DNA of 64,000 nt from Zygnema cylindricum (taxonomy: Eukaryota; Streptophyta; Zygnematophyceae; Zygnematales; Zygnemataceae), in contig JBBHKE010003244.1 of assembly GCA_037447655.1 (NCBI GenBank), forward strand, positions 1 to 64,000, in the 5' to 3' direction. Numbering within the stretch: the stretch's first letter is position 1; the number at the start of each line of letters is the position of its first letter. The notes under the pieces were generated by a model, which had not been told where the DNA came from, searched no databases, and saw nothing but the letters and a program-made list of their open reading frames with translations. The translations under genes were made by a program, and so were the position numbers. Positions 36,301-49,789 of the stretch are shown piece by piece.

Positions 36301-37527
36301 AAAAATGTTAAAAAAGGGGTTAAAATGGCTTGTTGACTTATGCGTGAACTATTTTTATTGCTTTCTTTGGTTTTTTTTTTGTTTTTCTAGGAATTTTAGT
36401 GGGTTCCTGGTTGATCGGCTTCATCTAGACTTATCTATGATTACAGCGAGAGAACGAGAGAGAGTGAGAGAGAGATACGAGAGAGAGAGAAAGGGAAAGA
36501 GAGAGAGAGAGGACGGAGTGAGCGAGAAAAAACGAAATAAAAAAAAAAAATGAAAAAGGGAACAAGAAAACAAAAGGGATTCCCACCTGTTGCAAGAGTT
36601 TGCGGTTGACTCATTCCTTTGAGGTTGACCAATTCAGAAACTGCCAAAAAAAAAAAAAAGCAAAAAAAAAGGAGAGTATTTTTATCAGATTCTTATTTTA
36701 TTTTTCGTTGTTAACTTAAAAACAGGTTTTATAGCAGGAACTAGAAAGGTCCAGAGAATAAGGTAAAAAAAACTAATGTGAGAAAATTGAATTCTTTTTT
36801 TTTCCTTTGCGAATACTTTGCTTTTTTGGTACCTTTTGGTCTTTTGTGGTGGCCTACCCCCCGAGTATGATGGCCGACTCCAGGAGGATGGTGGCCTCGA
36901 CCTGGGGTGGGGGAGGGAGAGAGGGAGAGAGAGGTAAGGAGAAGGCGAGGAGAAAATTACAGAAAGAGAGAGAGGAGAGAGAGATTAGAGAGAGAGGGGA
37001 GAGAGATGGGAGAAAGAGAGAGGAGGGAGAGAGAGAGAGAGAGAGAAGGAGGGAGAGGGGGATGGATAAGTATGATGGGTAGGATTGTAAGGCAAAAAGT
37101 GAGAATCAGTAAGATGCTCAAAGAAGATAAAATAAAAAGGGGAAAAAATAACTAAGTATTAAAAAGTGAGAGGTGGAAGGAAGAGGGAGATGGAGAGTGG
37201 ACGAGGGAGAGGGAGACTGGGAGAGGGAGAGGATGAAGGAGAGGTAAAAAGGAGGAGAGAAAGAGGAGAGGAGGAAGCGGGAGAGTGGATGAGAGAGAGA
37301 AGCAAAGGAGAAGAGAGATATGAAGAGGTGAGGGAGAGTGATAGGGACAGGTATAGTAAGTGGGAGTGGAGTGAGGGAGAGATGGGAGGAGAAAAAGGGG
37401 AGGGGGGAAGAGTGAGTTAGTTCCTGGGCTCACCTTCCACACCATTCATTCCTATTATCGTGACGGCGACACTAAAAACAAAGACCAATGTGCTTCTGCC
37501 ACGTGGCTCCTGTTGCATTCTCGCCAT
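33380..37527 (-). CDS. secreted right-handed parallel beta-helix protein, copy A (intact)
   Basis: Seven exons, all GT-AG with matching phases: 37527-37434, 36640-36587, 36271-35883, 35439-35262, 34817-34454, 34208-34055, 33817-33380. They total 1,671 nt, 556 residues plus TAA. Residues 1-32 look like a signal peptide (MARMQQEPRGRSTL, a hydrophobic core, then GMNGVEG). The body carries the N-rich turns and periodic V/I/F of a pectate-lyase-type beta-helix: NNITLNGTLWFN (exon 3), CGYGVHSSADCMLNEIKYN and NVLTCNYVEGPGHCYYFDF (exon 5), and NVVKDVILVKPLWQTG (exon 6). Cysteines are numerous and NxT/S sequons frequent, as in an extracellular glycoprotein. The C-terminal exon (145 residues) is Asn/Tyr/Lys-rich. 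Catalytic residues cannot be assigned. It may be a wall-polysaccharide lyase, epimerase or binding protein. Copy B is an inverted duplicate. Confidence 0.88.
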
Positions 37528-37698
37528 TGAATATTTAGGAAAAGTGAGGAGAAAACGACAAATCAAAGTAGGGAAAGAAGACTGATTTTCAAATAAGTCA
37601 AAAGGAGGACAATTTGTAAAAGAAGAAAGAAAAACCTATTTTCTTACAATATTATAATGTGAGTTTCCTATGGGAAATCGTACAAGTTTATTTCTTCG

Positions 37699-38675
<977 letters not shown>

Positions 38676-38868
38676 CCTATTACAAGAATCGGTACACCCT
38701 TAAATCGTTATTAGCGTCAACGTTTTTTTCGCCACGTATACCATCTCCAAACACACTTGTTAGATTTTCAATACCTATTACAAGAATCGGTACACACCTT
38801 AAATCGTTATTAGCGTCAATGTTTTTTCGCCACGTATACCATCTCCAAACACACTTGTTCGATTTTCA
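38676..38868. repeat. 98-bp tandem duplication of a MITE end
   Basis: Two copies (38,676 and 38,774) of CCTATTACAAGAATCGGTAC followed by TTAAATCGTTATTAGCGTCAA and CCACGTATACCATCTCC. Confidence 0.88.
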
Positions 38869-38988
38869 ATTTGAGACCGCCAACAGGAAGCTGGGAATCT
38901 TACCTTTCAATTGTAACCGTCAGATCCATAATCCGAGTGTGTATGGATAAAAGATGTTTTACATTGACGCTAATAACGATTCACGGTG
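38788..38988. mobile_element. ~200-bp MITE related to the TA-target family
   Basis: Ends TACACACCTTAAATCGTTATT and AATAACGATTCACGGTGGTA are inverted relatives. The left end is part of the 98-bp duplication. A similar diverged copy with ends AAATCGCTATTAGTG and CCTAATAGCGATACACG lies at about 40,028-40,245. Confidence 0.6.
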
Positions 38989-39054
38989 GTACTATAGATG
39001 TCGCCAAAATTTTCTACTTCCGTCGATTTAGGGTTGCAGGTTTATGCCTCGCAT

Positions 39055-39845
39055 CAGAGGTCGCAAAAGTCAAAATTTAACATAACCGAAACCGACCGCT
39101 TTTTTTTCAAGATCTGAGTAACCGACGCCCGACCAGGTTATGTCACGCTCAAAAATTGTTAACAGTTAACCGACCGGTGTTTACGAAAATAAAAGTAAAC
39201 AGAAACTCGATTTCTTGCGACTAACCTTACCCGCCCGTAACCAAAAAAGTACAAAATTACAACGCTCGTTGTTATTAGCGTTAAGCATTTATTACACAAC
39301 TAAACGTAATTATAGAAAATAAATAATTAATGTTCTCCATTCTAGTTTATATTTTTTCATTTTTTCAAAAAAAGTTTTACTCTAGTTTATCAATAACTCT
39401 AATTTGGGTTTCTCTCCGTAATTATTATCTGCTTTGAATATCTTTTAGGTACACATTCATAATGTCACAAACATACAATTTCACGTCATTATGACGTTTG
39501 CACTACGTGGTTTGTGAATAAGCCAATAATTACTATTTGTAGCGTTCCCTAAGATTTGCAAAATGAATAGTGTTACTACAGTGTCAAATTTGCGACCCTA
39601 ATCATGATGTCACTTATTTCCACGATACCAAAGAGTACAAAGTACAATAATGTGGATTGTACAGTACAAAATTTCATTTTTTTTCGTTTTTTGCTTGATT
39701 GACAGTAACCGACTTTTTTTTTTGGTGAATCAACCAACCGCGACCGTTCGGCCCTCAAAATTTGGCAGCTGAATGCATTTCGGATCGAACTCGCGCGGTC
39801 GGTTAACCGTCGGTCACGGTTTCGGTTGACCGTTTGCGGCCTCTA
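39055..39845. mobile_element. non-autonomous hAT element, 8-bp target duplication
   Basis: It begins CAGAGGTCGCAAAAGTC and ends with the complement of TAGAGGCCGCAAACGGTC, the hAT-type CA(R)RGGTCGGCAAA terminus. Perfect 8-bp duplications CCTCGCAT lie at 39,047-39,054 and 39,846-39,853. 791 bases, no transposase. Confidence 0.9.
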
Positions 39846-40395
39846 CCTCGCATCGGGTGCTTATAATATCGCCAGACGATGTGTGCCGATACCCGTTATC
39901 AAGCGAGCCTCAAACGGATGCAAAAAACGATTTCAACGTTAACAGAAGCCCACTTAAAAGTGGAATTACACCGCTGGAATATAATTGCCATAATTTGCCA
40001 TAATTTTAAGTACCTCACTGCTACACAGCAAATCGCTATTAGTGTTAATGCTTTTTTTGTCGCTTAAAACATCTTTTATCTATACACATTTGTCAGATTG
40101 TGGATCTGACTCTTGCCATCAAAAGGCAAAATTCTTAGCTTCATATTGGAGGTTTTAAATTGAAAATCAGACAAGTGTTTACGGAAAAAAAATGTTTTAA
40201 GTGGGGAAAAAAATATTTACCCTAATAGCGATACACGATGTAGATTTTAATCAAACGTAGTAATTATTATCTCCACATGAACAACGGTGCTTGGATTGAT
40301 ACACCTGTGCAATGCGATAAACGTGACAAAGTTTACGACGTTATTATTGTAGTTCACAAGGCCGACGTAACGAAGCGTCTTTTTTTTTAATTAAA

Positions 40396-41888
40396 GGGAA
40401 TTGCTAATCGTATAGACGATTTTTGCTGCGTGCAAGTAGTTGTCACAAATTGTACATTTGAAGTACGTTTTCGTACAAGCTACGTATATTTAAGCTCAGA
40501 TTTGACGCTCAATCCGTCGACCAACTTTGAATGGCAAAATATTATAACGGCGGTTAAAATAGTGTAGCGCTTGCGAACGTCGACCATAAAAAAAAATCAA
40601 TTCACACGGCCGGCGTAGGTTTACCGTAACAAAACTGCTCAACTGTGAGAGCACACACTGACATTTGACTTAGCCGCAAAAATGGAATCGTATCAAGAAC
40701 CGCTACGCTGAACTTGGACACAAATTAAAAGATGGCGTACAACATGTATAAACTTGCACAAAACGAAATAACTTTCCTACGAAATTTAAAAGCGTACCCG
40801 CGTATAAATATCAATGAAACTAAAATGATACGCCGTCACGCGAGACCAAATGAAGCCAAAATGTTTACAAATCCGCATTCTTACATTAAAAACGTACTTC
40901 ACATTGATTCAGCCACACTATTCACAAATCAACATTCCTACATTGAAAAAGTTATTCACATTGATTCAGGGACACTATTGACGATTCCATTTTGCGGCTA
41001 AGTCAAAGGTCAGTGTGTGCTCTCACAGTGAAGCTCACGTGAAGTGAGAAATTACCTGCGTGCAACGATTTTATTCATATGTGGTTGCCGCAGTTTTGTT
41101 ACAGTAAACCTACGCCGTCCGTGTTATTTTTTTTATGACGGTTGACATTCGCAAGCGCGACACTTTTTTAACCGCCGTTACAATGTTTCGCCAGTCAAAT
41201 ATGTTTGACGGATTTACCTTCAAATTTGAGCTTAAAGGTACGTAGCTTGTACGAAGCTTTACTTCAAATGTACAATTTGTGACAACTACACCGCCAATCG
41301 TTATTAGCGTATAATGTTCTTTAGCATGTATGAAAAATTACCGTGGTTTACGCTAATTAAGAATATGGAAAATTTGAAAAAAAACATACATTCCAATTGT
41401 TTAATTATGGTAATTTGGTTCGTTGAAAAAAAAAATGTCGGTCGCAAACATACTTACACTAATATAGGTACTTGTACAAAATCCGACAAATCGTACATAA
41501 CCGTAAAATGTTGACACAGGGAACGTTGTTGCTAAACGAATATGTGCGAACGCGGTATTTGACAATCCGATTTCATCCCCTTTTTAGAGCGCAATTCTCA
41601 TACGTCAACGGATACTAAAACTCATTAATTATAATTTTCGCTTGAAAAAGTACAATTTTGTACGGTCTGACACTGACCGTACATCACACTATTTAAACGA
41701 CAACGTACTTTGGTTTTGTACAGTACTTTGAAAATAACCTTAAATGGCGTAAAGAAAAAAATAGAATAAGCTACACTATTTGAGAATAAAAGAGTAAAAA
41801 AGCGGGACGGAATTAGAGTACACTACGCTAATAGCGATTGGCGGTGTATCTGCGTGGAGCAAAATTGTCTTTGCGATTAGCAATTCCC
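40396..41888. mobile_element. long-TIR (MULE/foldback-like) element, GGGAATTG family
   Basis: The left arm starts GGGAATTGCTAATCG at 40,396. The right arm ends with its complement CGATTAGCAATTCCC at 41,888. Arms of about 400 bases face each other (for example AGCGCTTGCGAACGTCGACC at 40,571 with GGTTGACATTCGCAAGCGC at 41,141). The right arm is interrupted by the MITE at 41,289. No transposase or clear target duplication. Confidence 0.78.
41289..41846. mobile_element. TA-target MITE nested in a long-TIR arm
   Basis: Ends CACCGCCAATCGTTATTAG and CTAATAGCGATTGGCGGTG are a perfect inverted repeat flanked by TA on both sides (41,287-41,288 and 41,847-41,848). The opposite arm of the host element keeps a single TA at 40,437-40,438, the empty site. 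Confidence 0.92.
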
Positions 41889-42783
41889 AAGTTAAAACAT
41901 GCCGTGTGCCGTACATTACTGTGGACGCATAGCCAGTAACGTACGAAGCATTACACATTTTGTCGGACTAAGAAAAGCCGCACTAAACGCGACCATTAAA
42001 TACAGTGCGCACGATAGCGTTCTTCCGTAGCATCACACGCTATTATTACAGTATGGGTTATAGAATTTCTAAAATATTGTAAAATTGTTTCCTTTTGCGG
42101 GTGCTTTACGCGTCCCGAAATGGTTCTTGGAAACTCCGAAGTTTGGACTACTCTTTTTCCTTTTCGTGACGACAAAAAACGTTTCTCAATGTTTTAAGAG
42201 GTAATTTTCGTCCATCCCTTTTTTTTTTTTTTTTTCCATCCTTAAAATTTTAAAATCATACGCGTAACCACCTTTCTTTAACCCGAAGCTTGGCCAGATA
42301 TGGTATAATTTTGTACCGTACGTTTTTGTCGGTGGTCATACATTGTCATTAAAAGGACATCATTAAAGACACAAAAAACAATTGGCAGTGATTAGGGTTT
42401 CGTAAAGCAAAGATCGTAAAAGATTTTATAATTTTTAGATTCGGAAGCAACGGAGTTTTCAACGAGGTCGTAACGTGGTAACTAAATAAAGTCTCTTTAA
42501 GTCTGTCCGTTAAACCTACACGTGGTGTCATTGACGCCGACCAGAATCCTGGTCACTAACTTATTTTACCATTGATGTTTGACCAATGACAATGACTGAG
42601 GACTCGTGCTTGATCAAAATCATTGTCAACACGTAGGACAATATAGTACAGTGTGCAGTGTGCAAAACGACAAAATTTAAGATTCGAATTTCACAAAACT
42701 GCTTGAAAGCGCAAAAATCACGACCATCTCCACTCGTCAAAAATCCTGCGCAACAAAAAAACTGTAAAATTCATCAGCCCGCA
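41889..42783. other. intergenic, nothing recognised
   Basis: AT-rich sequence without a supported gene. Confidence 0.45.
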
Positions 42784-43284
42784 TTAAATTCCGTACGACT
42801 TCTGAATTAAATAGTCAATAAAAACGGGAAATCTGAAAGAACCTGCGACTTTTGTCCTATTACGTCTGCTCAAAATCTCACGAGCATACAAATAGTCAAA
42901 CATCAAATAGCTTTGTCCGAACTCGATCCACGTGTCCACAAACTTCCCCTGACGCCCAAAACCATTCGACGTAAAATTTCCTGACCGACAAATTTCCGAG
43001 TTGGCAGCCGTTACGTATGCCAGCGTGACAATCCTACGTGGCAAAGCCCACCGACAATTTCCCGGCGCATAAATTGGAGAAAATTTCATCTCTAAATTCA
43101 CACTCTTAAAAAACTGAGCTTTAGCAGATAAGAAGATAACACAACTTTTCCCCAAAAAACGAACTTTTTCCTCCAAAAAAACTTTTTCCCCAAAAAAAAA
43201 TCTTTTTCTCCAAACAAAAAAAGTTTCCCCGAACAGAAAAAGATTCCCAAAAAACGTTTCCTCAAACAAAAAGAGTTTCTCCAA
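42784..43284 (-). CDS. hypothetical open frame, unknown
   Basis: A 166-codon minus-strand frame. The first ~55 residues are a low-complexity LFLFEETFFG/FFVWRKRFFF run encoded by imperfect TTTCTCC/GAACAG-like repeats. They are probably not protein-coding. The remaining ~110 residues (from about 43,110 down) have mixed composition, for example FSPIYAPGNCRWALPRRIV and QGKFVDTWIEFGQSYLMFD. They could be a genuine exon. No family is recognised, no start context or introns can be defined, and it lies head-to-head with pseudogene copy B. Confidence 0.3.
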   Translation of the reverse strand: MEKLFLFEETFFGNLFLFGETFFVWRKRFFFGEKVFLEEKVRFLGKSCVIFLSAKAQFFKSVNLEMKFSPIYAPGNCRWALPRRIVTLAYVTAANSEICRSGNFTSNGFGRQGKFVDTWIEFGQSYLMFDYLYAREILSRRNRTKVAGSFRFPVFIDYLIQKSYGI

Positions 43285-43629
43285 AAGAACTTAAATAGTA
43301 AATCATTTTTATTATTATTATTATTATTATTTCGTGTCATTCCATCATTCACCTGCATTGCCTTTCCTTTCTCTCATTGGTAACTAGATAAGAAGCAGGC
43401 ATTTGAGCACTAAACGACAAAATGGCAAGAATGCAGCAGGATCCAGTGGCAGCAGCACATTGGTTCTGATTTTTGGTGTTGCAATATTGATCATGGGAAT
43501 GAGTGAGGTGCAAGGTGAGGCCAGGAACTTCCCTCCCTTCTCTCACTCTGTTGCTCTCCCACTCTCCATCTACCTTCTATCTCTTCTTCCCCTTTCTCTT
43601 TTTCCCCTCTTTCCTCCCCTTTACCCTCT

Positions 43630-44770
<1,141 letters not shown>

Positions 44771-47576
44771 TTCCCTGACTCTCTCCCTCTTCTTCCTGTC
44801 CGAGATACCCGCAGCCCAAAAAGAGAGCATGTGTGCGGCACTCGTTGTGAGATGGTCGTACGGAATTCAAATCGTAAAGGTGATTAAATGTCTAGCATCC
44901 ACACTGTCTAAGGTTTTTTATTTGAACGTGAGGTTATGATGCGTGAATCCTTGTGGCTATGTCGCGATGTGTCGTTTTATGTCGAGAATTAGAAAACTTA
45001 TATTTATAGTAAATGTGTCGTATCATGTGTTGTGTAATGTGCTATGTAATGTGTTCTAATGCCATGGTTTTCATATGTTAAGTTGCACATGTTTCGAAGT
45101 TTTAGGCAATTCTCATGTTTGTTATTCCACAATTCATGATCTACAGCGAAATTTACCTTTTATTTTGTAAATATTTACATTTCTGTTTCCTTCAACAACT
45201 TCACACTTTTTCGATATATCAACAATCATATGGTATTTGACAGCACAATTTCAAAACACTCGCATTTCAGTAAAAATCCACGTCGTTTTTAACAATACTT
45301 TTTATTTATTCTTTTTTATTATTGGATGGAACAGGCTAGAGTCCAAGGGAGAGTGGAGGTAAAGAATGCAGCAAAATGCAAACTCGACAGTTTAAAGGTG
45401 GTGGCAAAGGGAATAAGACAAGTGACACCTGGTGCAATCGCTATTTCCTATTTGGGAATCGGTCCTCAACTCGTGAAATCAGAAAATGTGGTCTCCAATT
45501 GCGACGTCTCATGTAAGTCGAAGTTAAAAATGTAAACTAAAAGTACTTACTGTGGAATCAGAACAAGAACATTGTGACAATGCTGTAAAATGTTCACTGA
45601 AAAAAGCAGAACAATGTTGAATAATGTTGAATACTGTCGAATAATGCTGACCATTTTCTATCAACGTTGAACAATTTTCAGCAGTGCTGTTTGATCAATC
45701 TTGATAAATGATGAGATGCCGAATTTCTCTTGACCAGTTCTGAAAAGGTTTCAGCAGTTTTAACAATGCTGAAAAATGCTAAAATTGTTGATCAATGTTG
45801 ACCAACGCTTAATATGCTGAATAATGTTGACCGGCTCTGAACAATGTTGACTAAGTTTCAGCAATAAAGTTTCAATTATCTTGACAAATATCGATAAATG
45901 TTAAAATATGTTGACTAATATTGTCCAATGTTGGACAATGTTGATTTTTTAAGGTCCACATTCTTAGAAAAAATGGAAATCTCATTCATTCTTTCTCAAA
46001 TTTTACCTTTTTTCAGCGACGGATGTCGGAATCACAATGTTGGGAGGAGCGGTCGGAAATGTAATCGCCAATAATTTCGTAAGCGATTTTAACTTATTCG
46101 GAATTTCATGCGGATACGGAGTACACAGTTCCGCGGACTGCATGTTGAACGAAATCAAATACAATAGAATTTACCGCGAGCGAGTGGAGGGGTACAATAC
46201 GGATTCCGCGGGAATCTATTTTAATGTCCACTGGTGGGGTCCCGGAAATGTGTTGACTTGCAATTATGTGGAGGGACCCGGAGACTGCTATTATTTTGAC
46301 TATGCCTCTTCCGGAATTACAGTCAACGGAGGAGTTTGTATAGATAATAACGATGGGTTTAAGATTAATTCCGGAAAATAGTAAGTGTTTTTTTTTCTCT
46401 TCTTTTTATCGCTCTTTTGTGGCTCTGTTTAAGAAAAAACAAAGAGAGGATTGAATAAACAATGCAATAGTATTCAATAGGGAGAATAAAAAATTTGATT
46501 TGAAAATATGCGTTCTTCTTGAGAATAGTTAAGTTTCCTGAAAACCTATGTTTTAAAAGTGTTCCTTTGCTTTTTTTGTTCAGCAATGTGGTGAAGGACG
46601 TCATTTTGGTGAAGCCTCTATGGCAAACTGGATTTGTGAGTTGTCAAAATTACGACAAAAATAATTGCCTCAAAGACCAGGGACGTTTTGGGATAAAGTT
46701 CTATCAACATTTTACAACACATCGATTGTCCAAAAGGTAGGCACTAAAAAGGTCCTCTTCTTTCTTTTGGTCAAATTCCAGTGTTTGGAAGATGCTTTAT
46801 ATAATCTACTTTCTCAAGATGTCCTTGTTATTAATTCTTGTAGGACTAATTTATGAGTGATGTTGGGCGTTTTACACCATAGCTTCATCGCAAAAAAAGT
46901 GAAATGCGCAAGAAAGAGAGGGAGAGGGAGAGAGAACGAGCGAGAGGGAGAGAGAGGGACAGAGAGGGAGAGAGATAGAGGAGGACTAACCGAAGAAGAT
47001 GACCAGATAACAAATTACAGTTGAGCTAACTGTTTCCCTTCTTTGTTTTCTTTCTTTTTCCTTTTGTCTTTTTTTTCCCTTTCTCTTTTTTGTCCCCTTT
47101 CTTTCCCTTTTCCTTTTTTACTGTTTCCATAAAAACAGAAATTTCCATCATGGAACAACTTTTGCGACCAAGCTTCGTATAGTAGAAAATCTTGTAATCC
47201 TCCCGGATCGGCTCCGGCATCGGAAACCGGAAAATGTAGTGGAATCCCGACGGGAAGTAATCTCACATTATTTTCAGTAGAGAACAATTTTGAAGCTAAA
47301 ATGCAAAATTGTCAGAGTACACCCGTCGTAAATGAATTCAATTTCTTTAAATCATACAATTACCGCATGGAAGACTACAATTTTAATAGTTGGAAAACGG
47401 GAGATTACGGAATTTCAAATAAATCTTCGCTGGTTTACAAAAGTAATCCTAATTTTGTTTCTTGTCCTTTGAAAGTAGTCGGTATTCAAGTTGTGAAGGA
47501 TTCGGTTTATTCTTAGAATTATAACATTTTTGAACCAACTTTTTGGCAAGCATTTAAGAATTATATGAAATATTAA

Positions 47577-48396
47577 CTGAAAAAAGATAAAGTAGAAATT
47601 AGAGAAAAAACATAGGATGAGAAAAAAAAAAGTAAGCAATACATTTTTTGTTCATACATTTTTGTTTTTCAAATGTTGAATCGCATAATTTAGATTTAAA
47701 AAAATATTTAAACCTATAGAAGTGTAAAAATGGTTAAAACAACAAATCATGCGTAGAAAGTTTCGACGCAAAGAAATTTTGTCCGGTTGCTAAATTTTTT
47801 GAAAAAAAGTAGATCATGATGAATTACAGGTAGAAACGTAGATATTCTTGTCGCTAAAATGTAGAGCAACTTTTCAGTTTCTTTTCTTGTTCTCTTTAAA
47901 ATTAATTAATTGATTAGATAGTCACATGTAAACTTAAATTTTTAGCACAGTAAAAGGGTGTAAACAACTTGAAATTTAATTCTGAGATAGACTTAAGAAA
48001 AAAAATTCCATTGATTACTCAAATAGTCCTTTTTTTTTTTACATAAGAGAGATTACTTAGAGATTTTTAATTTGTTTCCAGAAATTATAAAAATATAAAA
48101 GCCTCTTCTTAACTAAGTTTTTTGAAGCACAAAATGATTTATTAATTTTGAATGGATTTTGCAAATGTTGGTGAATGTCAAAAATGTAAGTTGCAGAAAT
48201 TTGGAAAGAATTCGATTCTAAATATAGTTTCAATTCGACTTTGGTTTTATATTTTTCATTAGATTGTTGTTTTATGATTTTTTTTCTGCAGATCTTTAAT
48301 TTTCTCGTTTGTTTAAAGACGAAATTTTTCAAAGAATTTTGAAAGCATATGTACCAAATACTGTGTGGATTTCCGGTGTATTCTGGTAGTCATACG

Positions 48397-48398
<2 letters not shown>
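47577..48398. other. AT-rich 3' flank of copy B
   Basis: No gene or defined repeat seen. Confidence 0.5.
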
Positions 48399-48449
<51 letters not shown>

Positions 48450-48800
48450 AGAGGGATAGGGCGAGGGAGAGGGAGAGGAACAGGGAGAGGCCTCCCTTCT
48501 CCCTCTCTCTCTCCTTCTCCGTTTCCCCCTCCCTTCCCACAACTTCTCCCTCTCCCTCTCCTTTCCCTTCCCCGCTTCCTCTCCCTCTCCCTCTCCCATT
48601 TCCTTTCCCTCTCCGTCTCCTTCTCACTCCATCTCCCCCTCACTCTCCCTCTACTGAACCCCTCTCCCTCATCCCTCCTTCCCCCTCTCTTCCCCTCCAT
48701 CCCTCCTTCCCTCCCCCCTTTCTTCCACTCCATCCCTCCTTCCCTCCCCCCTTTCCCCTCCCCATCCATTCCTCCTCCCCCTCTCCCTCTCCCTCCCCCT
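48399..48800. repeat. (CT)n and CCCTCT-rich tract
   Basis: A pure CT run to about 48,447, then a short GA-rich patch, then pyrimidine-rich repeats. It runs right up to the LTR that starts at 48,801. Confidence 0.9.
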
Positions 48801-49776
48801 TGTTGTTTTTGGAAATCTTTAAGTCTCAATAAATTAGTGTGACAACGGGAAGACAAATCTACGGGGACAACGCAGCTGCGATGCAGCAACGCAGCTGCAA
48901 TGCAGTCAGAACAAAGCAGCATTGACGAAGTTAAGACAACGCAACTGCGATTACGTTTGATATGGTCCGTACGGACAACACAGCTTGTGATATTCTAATG
49001 TGATTAAGTACAGTACAGAGCAACTGCGATAGATACGAATCTAGTCAACTACTTAGTGGGTAGCTCAGTGGTAGCTTAGTGGTAGCTTAGTGGTAGCTTG
49101 ACAGATTAGTGTTAGCTTGGTGGTTTACCGTACCTCTCAGGTACACTGGTATCGTCGGTACAACACAAGTATAAGACTTAGGACTCGGAACACTATCTTG
49201 AGTGTTGTCAAGTCAATTGTACTGAAACTTCGGGTGTTGTCAGTGTTTATGCTACTCTATATTCTGATAGAGTTTTGTGAGATTTGGATGCTTGTATAAG
49301 ATTTGGTGAGCACTTGAAAACAACTGTTTGGTAAGATTCTTGATAGCTTCTGAGAGTGTATCATGTCTACTTCTACTACTACTGTTGCTCCTCCACCTGC
49401 ACCGGTGGTTGTAGAACAACAGGTNNNNNNNNNNTAACACGTCCGAGATTTGGGAGGTGAGAACTGTAAAGGTTCCTCTAATAAAGACTAGTGCCAACGA
49501 ATCTGCAATATAATTTTCAACATTATTTTGTAATATAAGTTTCAACGTTATATATGTTTACGTATTAGCCAACCGTTCTTTTTAGGGTGGCAGTCGGAAG
49601 TACACGAGGGTGAGGTGAGGAGCGAAAGACCCGAACCAAAGAAGAAAGCTTCAGACACCTTTTGAGGTGATTTAGTTTATTGTGGAGTAATCTGTGGTTT
49701 CTGAAACACACTGTTTTGGCGGTAGTCTTTGGGTGTTTCCGTGAGTATCCATGGCTTTAATAGGCTATGGACAAAA
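48801..49776 (+). repeat. diverged LTR related to the 14.7-kb Copia family
   Basis: It starts TGTTGTTTTTGGAAATC, has the GCAGCTGCGATG block, and ends with GGTAGTCTTTGGGTGTTTCC, ATGGCTTTAATAGGC and TATGGACAAAA. A 10-base run of N lies inside. No target duplication is evident, partly because the left flank is low complexity. Confidence 0.7.
49425..49434. other. assembly gap (10 N)
   Basis: Ten ambiguous bases inside the LTR. The true gap length is unknown. Confidence 1.
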
Positions 49777-49789
49777 CTCCCTCCAAAGA

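Noticed and set aside
48329-48922. 197-codon Arg/Glu/Gly-rich frame
   Set aside because: It arises from GA/CT low-complexity DNA; opposite-strand frames are equally open.
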